Assembly (NCBI RefSeq): GCF_001113365.1
Contig: NZ_CKYA01000008.1
Coordinates: 12,745 to 76,744 of the forward strand
Reading direction: 5' to 3'
DNA length: 64,000 nt
Source: Streptococcus pneumoniae
GTDB lineage: Bacteria; Bacillota; Bacilli; Lactobacillales; Streptococcaceae
The translations under genes were made by a program, and so were the position numbers. The notes beneath the pieces were generated by a model. That model was not told the DNA's origin and ran no database searches. It saw only the letters and a list, made by a program, of their open reading frames with translations. This document shows positions 48,201-55,388 of this stretch, one piece after another (positions within the stretch are counted from its first letter, which is position 1; every line of letters begins with the position of its first letter).

Positions 48201-50046
48201 TACCTTGATCGTCTACTTTTTTACGCAACTCTTCTTTTTCAGCGTTAGTCAAGTAAGTTAAGGCATCAATTCCTTTTTTAACCTCAAGTTTTTTCTCTGC
48301 TATACCTTTTTCGTTTTTATAATTTCTTGAAATTGCTGTATTTACAACAGAATTTATATCTTCCTGACTTGTTTTACCTTCCAACTCTTTTTTGAAGACT
48401 TCTTTTTCTTTTGGAGAAAGGAAAATTAAATCTTCAATAGCTTTTTTACCTTTTTCTCTAGCCTCGGCTATGGCTGTATCATCTAATACAACCTTTTGTT
48501 TGAATAAATCTTCTTTAGGAATAGCTACATTAGTAGGAGTTCTATCTTTATTAAGAATAGAAAGACGAACAAAATTCGTTTCAGGTAACTCACCTTCCTT
48601 AGGTGTACCAACTACCTTAGAATAAGGACTTAAAATCTTATCAATAAAGTTCGAAGAAACACCTTCTCCGACACTCGTGATGATACCCTGTTCATCTGTT
48701 TTTATACCATTTATTTCTTTAAACCTTGCTACTCCTTCATCTACTTCTGACTGCCCTATCTTATCCAAATTTTCAACTGGTAAAGGATTCTTATGATAAT
48801 TATAGCCACTCTTTTCTGCTAATTTAGTCTCCGCAGCATTTGGATCTTCATAAACAAGAGAAGTTCCCGGAATTACATCTGTAGAATTATCTTTGTAGGT
48901 AATAGTTGCAGTTCCGTCATTTCCAATTTGAATACCCTCTTTACCGTCCTTCAAATTATCTACAAATTTATTTTGTCCTTCCGGAAGAGAGCTACTAGTA
49001 TTATCTTGATTCGCTTCCCAAATTTTTTCCTTTAATTTATCCTTTTCTTTTTGTGTTAAATTCGTAGTATTAGCTACACCCAGTCTTTCTGGTAATTTAG
49101 GCTCAAAAAATTCAGTATTTTTATATAATGCAGGAACTTGTTCCGTTGCCACTTTAAAGCGTGATCTGAGCGAGCCCGCATGTCCTACTTTAACCCCCGC
49201 ACCAAAATCTAAGGTATATCTTTCATTTTTTAAAGTTGGATCCACAACTTCATATTCTGCTTCAATCGTAACGCTTTGGTGAGCTGCTCTTTCCCAGTCA
49301 GCATAGAAACTCTTGGTATTGTCCTTAAACAATTGGTAAATAGCTTGGTCTCCTGGCTTCCCTGCTATAGTATCTCCCATGCGCCACCAAAACATCGCAT
49401 CCAGATCCCCGCGGTAAGTTTTCCCACTTTCACCTGTTGTATCGTTGTACCATTCCCATTTAGTAGGATCACCTGCATTTAAAGCTTTTGCGGCCGCTTC
49501 ATTTTGGTAACGTGAACCGACAGAGTTAGACCCTGAAATCCAGCCTTGAGAGCCTTTCCAACTAGTCATGACTCGACCTTGTGGGCCAGTACCACCGTTG
49601 TATAGAGTGATTTTTCGTGGTTCTTTCACTCCAATTGGAGTTGTAAACCAAAATTCAGGACGTCCTCCACCGTAGTGATAAAGAGCAGATGCTCCATACC
49701 CACCATTAAACTTATAAGTAACTTTTACATAAGGATTTGTTTTGCTATATTGTGACCAGTCTACGTTAATTTGAATTTCTTTATCTACATCTACTACATC
49801 ACGAACTCCACTCCCAGTAGCTTCATTAGGAGAATCCCCTAAGTTTGTATATAAAGTGCGAGCTGTCTTATCCCCTGTTTTTTCATATGTCAAAGCAGCC
49901 TCTACAGGTTGCACCGTCCCAGCAGCCCCAACTAAAGATGCCCCTATCAAACACGACGCCGCTCCAAAGCTAAACTTTCTAATCGAAAATTTTTCCACAC
50001 GCTGCCACATTTGCTTGGAGCGTTTCTGCGTTCTCTTATAATTCAT
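42217..50046 (-). CDS. Giant LPXTG-anchored modular surface protein
   Basis: 2609 residues, cell-wall anchored. A YSIRK-type signal (FSIRKFSFGAASCLIGASL, about 20-40) is followed by a unique Trp/Tyr/Gly-rich N-terminal domain (about 52-310) that may bind a ligand. One Rib/YPDG-like beta domain (about 320-400) precedes five GA-like three-helix modules (about 530-850, e.g. DIIDGLTHLNNAQKTELKEQ) and two FIVAR-like modules (about 855-1000). Mixed beta and DUF1542-like helical repeats follow, with a Gly/Gln-rich linker at 1393-1480. Six Rib-like repeats lie at about 1920-2400, then a last helical repeat. The sorting signal LPNTG is at 2575 with a hydrophobic stretch and RKARRRK tail. GA and FIVAR modules in relatives bind albumin or fibronectin; that is inference here. 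Upstream is a G10 tract promoter. Confidence 0.92.
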   Translation of the reverse strand: MNYKRTQKRSKQMWQRVEKFSIRKFSFGAASCLIGASLVGAAGTVQPVEAALTYEKTGDKTARTLYTNLGDSPNEATGSGVRDVVDVDKEIQINVDWSQYSKTNPYVKVTYKFNGGYGASALYHYGGGRPEFWFTTPIGVKEPRKITLYNGGTGPQGRVMTSWKGSQGWISGSNSVGSRYQNEAAAKALNAGDPTKWEWYNDTTGESGKTYRGDLDAMFWWRMGDTIAGKPGDQAIYQLFKDNTKSFYADWERAAHQSVTIEAEYEVVDPTLKNERYTLDFGAGVKVGHAGSLRSRFKVATEQVPALYKNTEFFEPKLPERLGVANTTNLTQKEKDKLKEKIWEANQDNTSSSLPEGQNKFVDNLKDGKEGIQIGNDGTATITYKDNSTDVIPGTSLVYEDPNAAETKLAEKSGYNYHKNPLPVENLDKIGQSEVDEGVARFKEINGIKTDEQGIITSVGEGVSSNFIDKILSPYSKVVGTPKEGELPETNFVRLSILNKDRTPTNVAIPKEDLFKQKVVLDDTAIAEAREKGKKAIEDLIFLSPKEKEVFKKELEGKTSQEDINSVVNTAISRNYKNEKGIAEKKLEVKKGIDALTYLTNAEKEELRKKVDDQGIADPENTDGSEGKALDHTKSLLDKILTDATATNLAKAKEKAKEQIEKIKDSLTPEKVEQFKNKIESADSVSKIEEILKEAETLKAKNEADKAKAEADKLKEDYKKKIDQIPGLSDEDKANYKKQIDEATSKDQLDRILKDAEEKVSREQARTDAKDIIDGLTHLNNAQKTELKEQVAAAGGKEELDRIVNAARDLDSKMDSLQQLVAEAEKVKGSDKYNSADQDKKTAFDKAKEAASKVADKNTEAPENAADASEVSTLIENLAKAIKELTGQEIAVPVSKDALKAEIDESDAIKNSVAYAKETSADKKKAYDDALANAQKVYDKQDATQPEVDDALAKLQEARTALSGKVEDFTLALKNSDAVKISKIPVAGEALSDTDKAIVKDSVTANNEALKQDETVTYGNITEKDGKTYVKVTVTRDGVSKEIEVPVEGTEAAKSPLKDPEKVKVTDPKKLTPEEQTAVKEAVKKANDTLKDNQITVDEQGNVTVTYSDQSQNKLPASKTVEAKTEAEKALDKAKEKAKADLTEAANKEKAEIEADKTLTEDQKKAEKDKVDKVKEEQEKNIDKATTTDEVTTATEAGKKAIDAVHKTNAEQATPTVTGGAVEISVDPNTATNVDSEADKTAIKDAVTVPEGQPQPTKKEILNDGAIKDGKTPGTKVVEVEVTYEDGSKETIEVPVVKKDKAFTVGVKDPAKPIEIPNTPIVGQDLKDEDKEKVKENLLVNSESLKEGDKVEFGKVTQDQDKTVVSVTVTRDGKSETIKVEVTKKSDTTSDQGNQEGSGSQGDQTGQGGTDSQGDQAGQGGTGSQGDQAGQGGTGSQGDQTGQGGTGSQGDQAGQGGTGSQGDQAGQGGTGSQNDQNGQGDSNSNSTNKTELEKAKAQAKSDLAQAAAKEKAEIDADDKLSEDEKAKSKAEVDKVKREQEAKIDEAKTTDEVKTAVENGKKAIDAVHQITPEQAKKDLTEAADKEKGEIGGDTTLTDKEKEALKAKVDEVKKAAEDKINNAKTPEEIAKATEEGKKAIADVYNPQTAKGQSTSIFKPELDLQTALVSGKVTVEKGKDLTDEDILKQLALADGLTAKVISKPTITETGTKEAEVEVTLANGTKVTVKVPVEVVDSLGTADKDNDLAKAKEDAKKQVEEAAKKKLDEIKKDKDLTEDQKQKAEKEINKAKDEANKAIDGASSAGTAKQIADQAKENIEKYDPKADAEVKKPDVTNLDEEKAKAKAEILEEAQKRIDEIKNNKDLSDEAKQKAIEEINKAKDKAIEDINKAQSKDEINAAKEAGIHKINEVQPDGSIASKFEPKVPENKVEVENPAKLSDGEREQVRQNIEGANTFPDGTTVEVKPDGTAVITYKDGSSDTISKDKLVAPANKETGTIASRTEPVIPGKTQVGNTTKLTPEEQAMVKKAVEEANNFPAGTTVEVRPDGTVVITYPDKSVDTITGDKLVEKGSKQETPKVQTDAEKNPAQVPGNFVPVENTHNLTQAEQDTVAAKVKEANPAATDVKVSKDGTATLTYGDGSVNTIPGTSLVVAKDTDNEASTQAAQNPAVVPATTEVGNAHSLTPEEQAEVAAKVQATNPAATVTVSKDGTATLTYSDGSVNTIPGTSLVVQKEETSTQEQPTIAEKTKVIIPANPTKVAEATRLTDAEKEAVKKAVVEANGFGSDVKVEVAGDGTATIVFKDGSAITIPGNQLVAQDPKAQDSTKPTAEKSTVKAPAQRVDVKDITHLTDEEKEKVKVAILQANGSALDGATINVAGDGTATITFPDGSVVTILGKDTVQQSAKGESVTQEATPEYKPETTPGGDKGGNTGSSDANANAGGGSQAGGQAHTGSQNPAQSQASKQLATEKESARNAIEKAAKDKQDEIKGAPLSDKEKAELLARVEAEKQAALKEIENAKTVEDVKEAETIGVQAIAMVTVPKRPVAPNAAPQATSAPQATAGTMQDVTYQSPARKQLPNTGSASSAALASLGLVAATSGFALLGRKARRRK
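42840..44290 (-). repeat. Six Rib/YPDG-like repeats of the giant adhesin
   Basis: Six units of about 80 residues, each of the form N-x-x-LT-x-x-E-x-x-x-V (helical), then D-G-T-A-x-x-T-Y-x-D-G-S and T-I-x-G-x-x-L-V. They are related by protein sequence but diverged in DNA. Two more copies lie nearer the N-terminus. Confidence 0.8.
45610..45870 (-). repeat. 36-bp tandem repeat coding the Gly/Gln-rich linker
   Basis: About seven copies of a 36-base unit encoding GTGSQGDQAGQG with small changes (A/T, D/N). The copies are nearly identical in DNA, so the number is likely to vary between strains by recombination. The linker is flexible and separates the albumin-binding-like half from the Rib-repeat half of the protein. 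Confidence 0.92.
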
Positions 50047-50154
50047 TCTTTGATCTCCATTTTTTATTTTTATTGCTTCTTATTCAAAAAGCCAATACAC
50101 TATAATACAATTTTATTATAATATATCCACTTTAGGCGATAAGAATATACGTAC

Positions 50155-50184
50155 ATTATAGCATAAAATCCCCCCCCCCGTCCA
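50155..50184 (-). promoter_or_regulatory. Adhesin promoter with a G10 tract in its spacer
   Basis: Minus strand: TGGAC followed by ten G (C at 50170-50179), then ATTTTATGC and TATAAT (50155-50160), an extended -10 (TGCTATAAT). With the hexamer TGGACG as -35 the spacer is 18 bases at G10 and 17 at G9. Slippage in the homopolymer would change the spacing and so the expression of the giant adhesin 109 bases downstream. A second TATAAT near 50115 could be an alternative promoter. Confidence 0.55.
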
Positions 50185-50369
50185 CTTTTAGCCTAATTTT
50201 TACTTTAATTAAAATATATAGAAATTTACCCTATTTGCTATCGTTTTGTCACTAATCCCTTATACAGATTTATAAATTTTAATCGATTCTCATTCAAAAA
50301 CATAAAACAAGGCATTCTAGGTATCTGAAGCCCTAACCCCCTCCACTTACTTCATCACAAAATAAATAA
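50185..50369. other. AT-rich spacer upstream of the adhesin promoter
   Basis: No gene, repeat or RNA was recognised in this stretch. It is very AT-rich and lies between the G10 promoter and the terminator of the peptide-binding lipoprotein gene. Confidence 0.4.
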
Positions 50370-50410
50370 AAGACCCTACCAGAACCAAAAAGCGTCTAGT
50401 AAGGCCTTTT
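50370..50410 (-). terminator. Terminator of the oligopeptide-binding lipoprotein gene
   Basis: Minus strand GGCCTTAC / GTAGGGTC stem (8 bp with G-U pairs) followed by TTTTATTTATTTTG. A further AGTCAC / GTGACT hairpin lies nearer the stop (50421-50453). Confidence 0.65.
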
Positions 50411-50456
50411 TCTGAATCCAGTCACTAGGCTTAATTGAAAAGCGTGACTAGAAATG

Positions 50457-52421
50457 CTATTGAATATGATTAGCTAAATCTTCCTGAGCTTTTTTATTTG
50501 ACTCAGCTTTTTCTTTTAGCCATTTGTCATAGAGTTCCTGGTACTGTTTCGCAGTTACCGGCTCTTTTTGCAGTTCAACATATTTGTAGTTATCAGCATC
50601 TCCCTTATGACCAACGAACGAGAAGGCTCCTGTGAACGGTACAGTCTTACGGAAGATTGGGTTAGCTCCACCACTTTGAACTGGTAGGAAGAGGGCGCTG
50701 TCAGTCAACCAAGCTTGAACTTCAGCAAATTTTTCATAACGAGCCTGAGTATTTTCAACTTCGCTATCTGCTTCATCTAGTAACTTTTTGTAAGCAGAAA
50801 GTCCAATTTTTTCTTTTACTTCATTATCTTTTCCAGCAGTCAAACCAATATTGTTAAGCTGAGAACCTGACTCTGGATCCAAGAGATCAAGATAAGTTTT
50901 CGGATCTGAGTAATCTCCGCTCCAACCCGAAATATCAATGTCATAATCCTTTTGTTCAGCTGTATCTGCAAAGAATGTAGCTTGATCCTTCTCGTCTGGA
51001 GAAAGTTGAATCACGTCAATCACAACGTTGTCCGCCCCAAGGGTTTCTTCCACTGTCTGCTTAAAGGAACTTGCTTGTTGTACATCTAACTTGGCCGTCT
51101 GGTCAACTGGCATATCCAAATGAATTGGGAAAGTCACGCCTTCTGCTTGCAAGGTTTCTTTAGCTTTAGCAAATGCTGCCTTGGCTTTTTCAGCATTCAA
51201 AAAGGCAGGTTGCGCATCATTCAAATTGATATTCGACCACTCTGTACCATAGTTAATAATCTTTTCATTGACAACATCTCCAAAGTTTTTACCACCGATT
51301 TGGACAAAATCACTTGGGATAAGCGTGTTACGCAAGATACGGTCTGCTCCATCTTCACCATTTGTCTGCGCTGCATAAGCATGACGGTCAAAGGCAAAGT
51401 TGACAGCCTGACGGAAATCCTTATTTTGCATGGCTGCAAGTGAATCTGTCTTTTCCTTATCAGACTGTTTCATGGTCTGCTTGTAGCTTTGACGATTAAC
51501 GTTAAAAAGATAATAGAAGGTAATTGAGTTTTGTGGTGTGTAGGTGATTTTGTCCTCATTCCCTTTTTTCAACTGATTAAACACTGAACTTGTCGGGAAG
51601 ATACGACCGTCCGAGTAGTTCCCTTCCAAAAATCCTCTCGCTAAACTATCTTGATCAGAACCGTCAAAGAAAGAGAGCTTCACTTTCTCAATTTTCACAT
51701 TGTCCTTATCCCAGTAATTAGGGTTTTTATCAAATTCAATCAAAGATTTTGATGAGAAAGATTTAAACAAGTAAGGACCATTTGACAAGATACTGGATGG
51801 TGTTACACTTCCAAAGTCATCTCCCTTAGATTGCAAAAAAGCTTCATTTACAGGACTCAAAATGCCCCCAGTAGTCTTAGAATTCCAGTAAGATTCCGGC
51901 TTATTCAAAGTATATTGAAGAGTATAATCATCCACTGCCTTAACACCAACAGTCTCAAAGTCAGATGTTTCCCCCTCAACGTAGTCTGCGAGGCCCTTGA
52001 TAGAGTCTTGAACCAAGTATAAGTTTTCAGCCTTTTTATCAGCTGCATACTTGAGACCTGTCACAAAGTCATGAGCCGTTACATCCGCATACTCTTCGCC
52101 CTCTGAAGTGTACCATTTCGCCCCCTGACGGATTTTATAAGTGTAGGTTAAACCATCTTTTGACACCGTCCATGACTCAGCCATAGAGGGGATGAGATTT
52201 CCATACTGATCATTTTCTAACAAGCCATCAATCAGGTTGGTCGTGATACTTGAAGTAGAACCACGTGTTGACGTAATGTAGTCCAAGGTATCAGGATTAC
52301 TGGTAAATACATAAGAGTAGGTTTTCTCAGCGTTACTTGATTGAGATGACCCGCATGCCGCTAAAGCTAGACCTGCTGTCAAAGCCATAGCTCCAAAAAG
52401 CATAACTTTTGATTTCTTCAT
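50457..52421 (-). CDS. Oligopeptide-binding lipoprotein, AmiA/AliA/AliB family
   Basis: 654 residues, exported lipoprotein: lipobox LALAAC with Cys23 in MKKSKVMLFGAMALTAGLAL-AAC. The rest is an SBP_bac_5 (family 5) peptide-binding fold; motifs such as DGLTYTYKIRQGAKWYTSEGE and the C-terminal WLKEKAESNKKAQEDLANHI closely recall AmiA. No permease or ATPase genes lie nearby, so it probably delivers peptides to the shared AmiCDEF transporter as AliA and AliB do. It could affect peptide signalling, including PhrA import, by changing which peptides are taken up. The exact paralogue is not resolved. A TGTATAAT promoter lies about 30 bases before the RBS GGAGAA. Confidence 0.9.
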   Translation of the reverse strand: MKKSKVMLFGAMALTAGLALAACGSSQSSNAEKTYSYVFTSNPDTLDYITSTRGSTSSITTNLIDGLLENDQYGNLIPSMAESWTVSKDGLTYTYKIRQGAKWYTSEGEEYADVTAHDFVTGLKYAADKKAENLYLVQDSIKGLADYVEGETSDFETVGVKAVDDYTLQYTLNKPESYWNSKTTGGILSPVNEAFLQSKGDDFGSVTPSSILSNGPYLFKSFSSKSLIEFDKNPNYWDKDNVKIEKVKLSFFDGSDQDSLARGFLEGNYSDGRIFPTSSVFNQLKKGNEDKITYTPQNSITFYYLFNVNRQSYKQTMKQSDKEKTDSLAAMQNKDFRQAVNFAFDRHAYAAQTNGEDGADRILRNTLIPSDFVQIGGKNFGDVVNEKIINYGTEWSNINLNDAQPAFLNAEKAKAAFAKAKETLQAEGVTFPIHLDMPVDQTAKLDVQQASSFKQTVEETLGADNVVIDVIQLSPDEKDQATFFADTAEQKDYDIDISGWSGDYSDPKTYLDLLDPESGSQLNNIGLTAGKDNEVKEKIGLSAYKKLLDEADSEVENTQARYEKFAEVQAWLTDSALFLPVQSGGANPIFRKTVPFTGAFSFVGHKGDADNYKYVELQKEPVTAKQYQELYDKWLKEKAESNKKAQEDLANHIQ

Positions 52422-52506
52422 GATTATTCTCCATTTTTTACAGTATGTGAAATATTATACACCATTTGAGCAAAAATATAAAGCCTTTTTGAAGATTTTA
52501 CAAAAA

Positions 52507-52542
52507 TAAAAATCAGTAGACTCGAGTTCCTACTGATTTTTG
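52507..52542 (-). terminator. rpmH terminator
   Basis: AAAATCAGTAG / CTACTGATTTT 11-bp stem with a 10-base loop, followed on the minus strand by TATTTTTG. Confidence 0.85.
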
Positions 52543-52558
52543 TTATGGTTCGTTTGGA

Positions 52559-52693
52559 TTATGCAGCCAAAACTTTGCGTCCTTTACGACGACGAGCTGC
52601 CAATACGCGACGACCGTTTTTAGTTGACATACGGTTACGGAATCCGTGTTTGCGCGCACGACGAAGTTTACTTGGTTGATAAGTACGTTTCAC
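52559..52693 (-). CDS. rpmH: 50S ribosomal protein L34
   Basis: 44 residues starting from a GTG at 52693 and reading [20 protein letters not shown], then [20 protein letters not shown] and VLAA. This is a full L34, a very basic protein of the large subunit. GGAGG lies 8 bases before the GTG. It is too short for a usual length cut-off. In many bacteria rpmH sits near the replication origin with rnpA; here it is alone, as in pneumococcus. Confidence 0.98.
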
Positions 52694-52837
52694 GATGAAT
52701 ACCTCCTCATAGATTTTGTATTCGTTTAGCCGGCTATAAAGTGATCAGTTACTAAACATACTTTACTATTCTATCTGATTCTTTCACTTTTGTCAATAGC
52801 TCTAGGCAAATGTTTACTGCTTTTTCGAATGTAAGCC

Positions 52838-54052
52838 CTATCTACGATACTGTTTCAAGAAACGAGTCATCTTTTCTTGGATTTGGGCTAACTCATCAAC
52901 ACGAGGAAGGTAAACGATACGGAAGTGGTCTGGTTCTTTCCAGTTAAAGCCGCGACCATGCACCAAGAGAACCTTTTCCTGCTTCAAGAAATCAAGGACA
53001 AACTGTTCATCATCATCGATACGGTACATATTGCGGTCAATTTTAGGGAAGATATAGAGTCCCGCCTTGGGTTTAACCGCAGATAAACCTGGAATCTCTT
53101 GAATGGCATTATAAATGAAGTTTCTTTGCTCGTAAATCCGTCCACCAGGAAGGAGCAATTCATCGACTGATTGGTGGCCACCCAAGGAAGTTTGTACGAC
53201 TTGTTGGGCCAAAACGTTAGAGCAAAGACGCATATTGGACAGCATATTGAGCCCTTCGATATAGCCCTTGACATGGTGCTTAGGTCCAGACAAGACCATC
53301 CAACCCACACGGAAACCAGCAATACGGTGAGATTTTGATAGACCATTCATGCTGACACAGAAGACATCTGGTGCCAAGCTCGCCACAGGCGTATGCACAT
53401 GTCCATCCATAACCATGCGGTCATAGATTTCATCCGCAAAGATAATCAAATCGTTTTGACGGGCAATCTCAATAATCTCTAGCAAGAGTTCCTTAGGATA
53501 AAGGGCTCCAGTTGGATTATTTGGATTGATAAGGACGATTGCCTTGGTATTGGAAGTGATTTTTGACTTGATATCGTCAATATCTGGGTACCATTCTGCA
53601 GCTTCATCACAGATATAGTGAACGGCATTTCCCCCAGCTAGGCTGACAGCAGCTGTCCAGAGAGGATAGTCTGGCATTGGCACTAAGACTTCATCCCCAT
53701 TGTCCAAAAGCCCCTGCATGGACATGACAATTAGCTCACTGACACCATTTCCAAGATAAATATCATCAATATCTACGTTTGGAAATTTCTTCAATTGGCA
53801 ATACTGCATGATGGCCTTACGGGCTGAGAAAATCCCCTTGGAGTCAGAGTAACCTTCACTATCACGCGCATTCATAATCAAGTCATGAATGACCTCGTCT
53901 GGCGCTGTAAAGCCAAATTCTGCTGGATTTCCTGTATTCAGACGTAAAATCTTTTCTCCGTTTGCTCGCATACGCATGGCTTCTTCCAAAACAGGACCAC
54001 GGATATCATAAGCAACATGCTCTAACTTACTAGACTTGTTATATTCTTTCAT
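52838..54052 (-). CDS. Class I/II PLP aminotransferase (alanine transaminase-like)
   Basis: 404 residues of the fold-type I aminotransferases. The PLP lysine is in MNGLSKSHRIAGFRVGWMVL; the substrate Asn is in LINPNNPTGALYPKELL and the cofactor Asp/Tyr in IIFADEIYDRM. The overall sequence fits the AlaA/AlaT group (glutamate-pyruvate transaminase), common in streptococci at this locus. Aspartate or aromatic specificity cannot be excluded from sequence alone. It is a single-gene unit. Confidence 0.9.
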   Translation of the reverse strand: MKEYNKSSKLEHVAYDIRGPVLEEAMRMRANGEKILRLNTGNPAEFGFTAPDEVIHDLIMNARDSEGYSDSKGIFSARKAIMQYCQLKKFPNVDIDDIYLGNGVSELIVMSMQGLLDNGDEVLVPMPDYPLWTAAVSLAGGNAVHYICDEAAEWYPDIDDIKSKITSNTKAIVLINPNNPTGALYPKELLLEIIEIARQNDLIIFADEIYDRMVMDGHVHTPVASLAPDVFCVSMNGLSKSHRIAGFRVGWMVLSGPKHHVKGYIEGLNMLSNMRLCSNVLAQQVVQTSLGGHQSVDELLLPGGRIYEQRNFIYNAIQEIPGLSAVKPKAGLYIFPKIDRNMYRIDDDEQFVLDFLKQEKVLLVHGRGFNWKEPDHFRIVYLPRVDELAQIQEKMTRFLKQYRR

Positions 54053-54150
54053 CTTGTTTCCTCAATTCATCAGGATAGTAACATTATACCACTAGAAAGA
54101 GAATGCGACAAGTTTACTGAAATGTGTTACTAAAATCCTACAAAAGAAAA

Positions 54151-54169
54151 ACCTCACTAAAAGCGAGGT
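54151..54169 (-). terminator. Terminator of the small membrane protein gene
   Basis: ACCTCGC / GTGAGGT stem (one mismatch) with TTTTTCTTTTG following on the minus strand, 40 bases after the stop of the gene at 54209. Confidence 0.75.
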
Positions 54170-54208
54170 CCAGACAAGTGAGATAGCAGGTGTTTTGCGA
54201 AAGACATA

Positions 54209-54499
54209 TCACATACCAAAAGATAAACCTAGAAAAAGCAGGCCTAAGAAGGAGTCATAGAGAAGATTGAACATGAGGAAAAGCCCCCATATCATCAAGT
54301 AATCCCAGCGACCACTTCTTTTAGCGACTAGGAATAATAGAAAATGGTAGAGTAGGTGAAAGACTAAAAAGGCGATAAAACCTGGATAAAGAAACGGTAC
54401 CAGACTCTCTAATTGCCAGATCATGACAACTTCTACCAAGACTGAAACTAGGATGATTCCATAATAAAGGAAATTTGATGTTTGAAAAGAGTTTTTCAT
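54209..54499 (-). CDS. Small membrane protein of unknown function
   Basis: 96 residues from the second of two adjacent ATGs (MKNSFQTSNFLYYGIILVSV), with GGAGGGAG upstream. Three hydrophobic segments (about 10-28, 35-60 and 66-96) leave almost no loops. No domain recognised. Single-gene unit between the aminotransferase and uspA. Confidence 0.75.
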   Translation of the reverse strand: MKNSFQTSNFLYYGIILVSVLVEVVMIWQLESLVPFLYPGFIAFLVFHLLYHFLLFLVAKRSGRWDYLMIWGLFLMFNLLYDSFLGLLFLGLSFGM

Positions 54500-54663
54500 C
54501 ATTCTCCCTCCCTTCACTTCTTTCCTGCTATCCTTTCTTTTATTTTATCATATATTTATATAGATTTTAAGCGCTAACATTCTTTTGAAAAATACTTTTT
54601 TTGCTTTACTTCTATAGTGAAAAGGTTTACAATGATAGTAAGAAAATTTCAGGAGGTTTCACT

Positions 54664-55116
54664 ATGGCACAACGTTACCAAAATATCATGGTCGCAATCG
54701 ATGGTTCTAAGGAAGCGGACTTGGCTTTTATCAAGGGAGTTCATTCTGCTCTACGAAACGACGCTAAACTCACCATCGCACATGTCATTGACACACGCGC
54801 ACTCCAAAGCGTATCCACCTTTGATGCTGAAGTTTACGAACAACTCCAAGTCGACGCTGAAACTCTGATGAAAGAGTACGAAAAACGTGCTAAAGATGCT
54901 GGTGTGGCAGATGTTCATATCGTCATTGAAATGGGAAATCCAAAGACCCTACTGGCACGTACTATTCCAGATGCTGAGGAAGTGGACCTCATCCTCGTTG
55001 GCGCAACTGGTCTCAACGCCTTTGAACGCCTCTTGGTCGGCTCTTCATCTGAATACATCCTCCGCCATGCTAAGGTCGATTTGCTGGTGGTGAGAGAACA
55101 AGAAAAAACTTTGTAA
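54664..55116 (+). CDS. Universal stress protein (UspA family)
   Basis: 150 residues from the ATG at 54664 (MAQRYQNIMVAIDGSKEADL), with CAGGAGG 7 bases upstream; a longer frame has no ribosome site. The ATP-binding motif LVGATGLNAFERLLVGSSSEYILRHA (G-2x-G-9x-G-S type) marks it as an ATP-binding Usp. Its role in stress is inferred from the family. A weak TACAAT -10 lies at 54628-54633. Single-gene unit on the plus strand. Confidence 0.94.
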   Translation: MAQRYQNIMVAIDGSKEADLAFIKGVHSALRNDAKLTIAHVIDTRALQSVSTFDAEVYEQLQVDAETLMKEYEKRAKDAGVADVHIVIEMGNPKTLLARTIPDAEEVDLILVGATGLNAFERLLVGSSSEYILRHAKVDLLVVREQEKTL

Positions 55117-55125
55117 TCATGAAGA

Positions 55126-55148
55126 AAAGGAGCCAAAAGCTCCTTTTT
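55126..55148 (+). terminator. uspA terminator
   Basis: AAAGGAGC / GCTCCTTTTT stem with a 4-base loop and T-run, 10 bases after the stop and just before a BOX element. Confidence 0.85.
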
Positions 55149-55159
55149 GTTTACTGTTT

Positions 55160-55388
55160 ATACTAATTCAAACCACATCAACGTCGACTTGCCGTAGGTA
55201 TGTTACTGACTTCGTCAGTTTCATCTGCAACCTCAAAACAGTGTTTTGAGCTGACTTCGTCAGTTTCATCTGCAACCTCAAAACAGTGTTTTGAGCTGAC
55301 TTCGTCAGTTCTATCCACAACCTCAAAGCAGTGCTTTGAGCAACCTGCGGCTAGTTTCCTAGTTTGCTCTTTGATTTTCATTGAGTAT
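55160..55388 (+). repeat. BOX element, boxA (shortened)-(boxB)3-boxC
   Basis: boxA lacks the CTTCGAAAATCTC stretch (reads ATACTAATTCAAACCACATC...GACTTGCCGTAGG), then three boxB units and a complete boxC. The boxC end overlaps the 3' end of the HAD-fusion gene on the other strand and gives it its stop codon. Confidence 0.93.
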
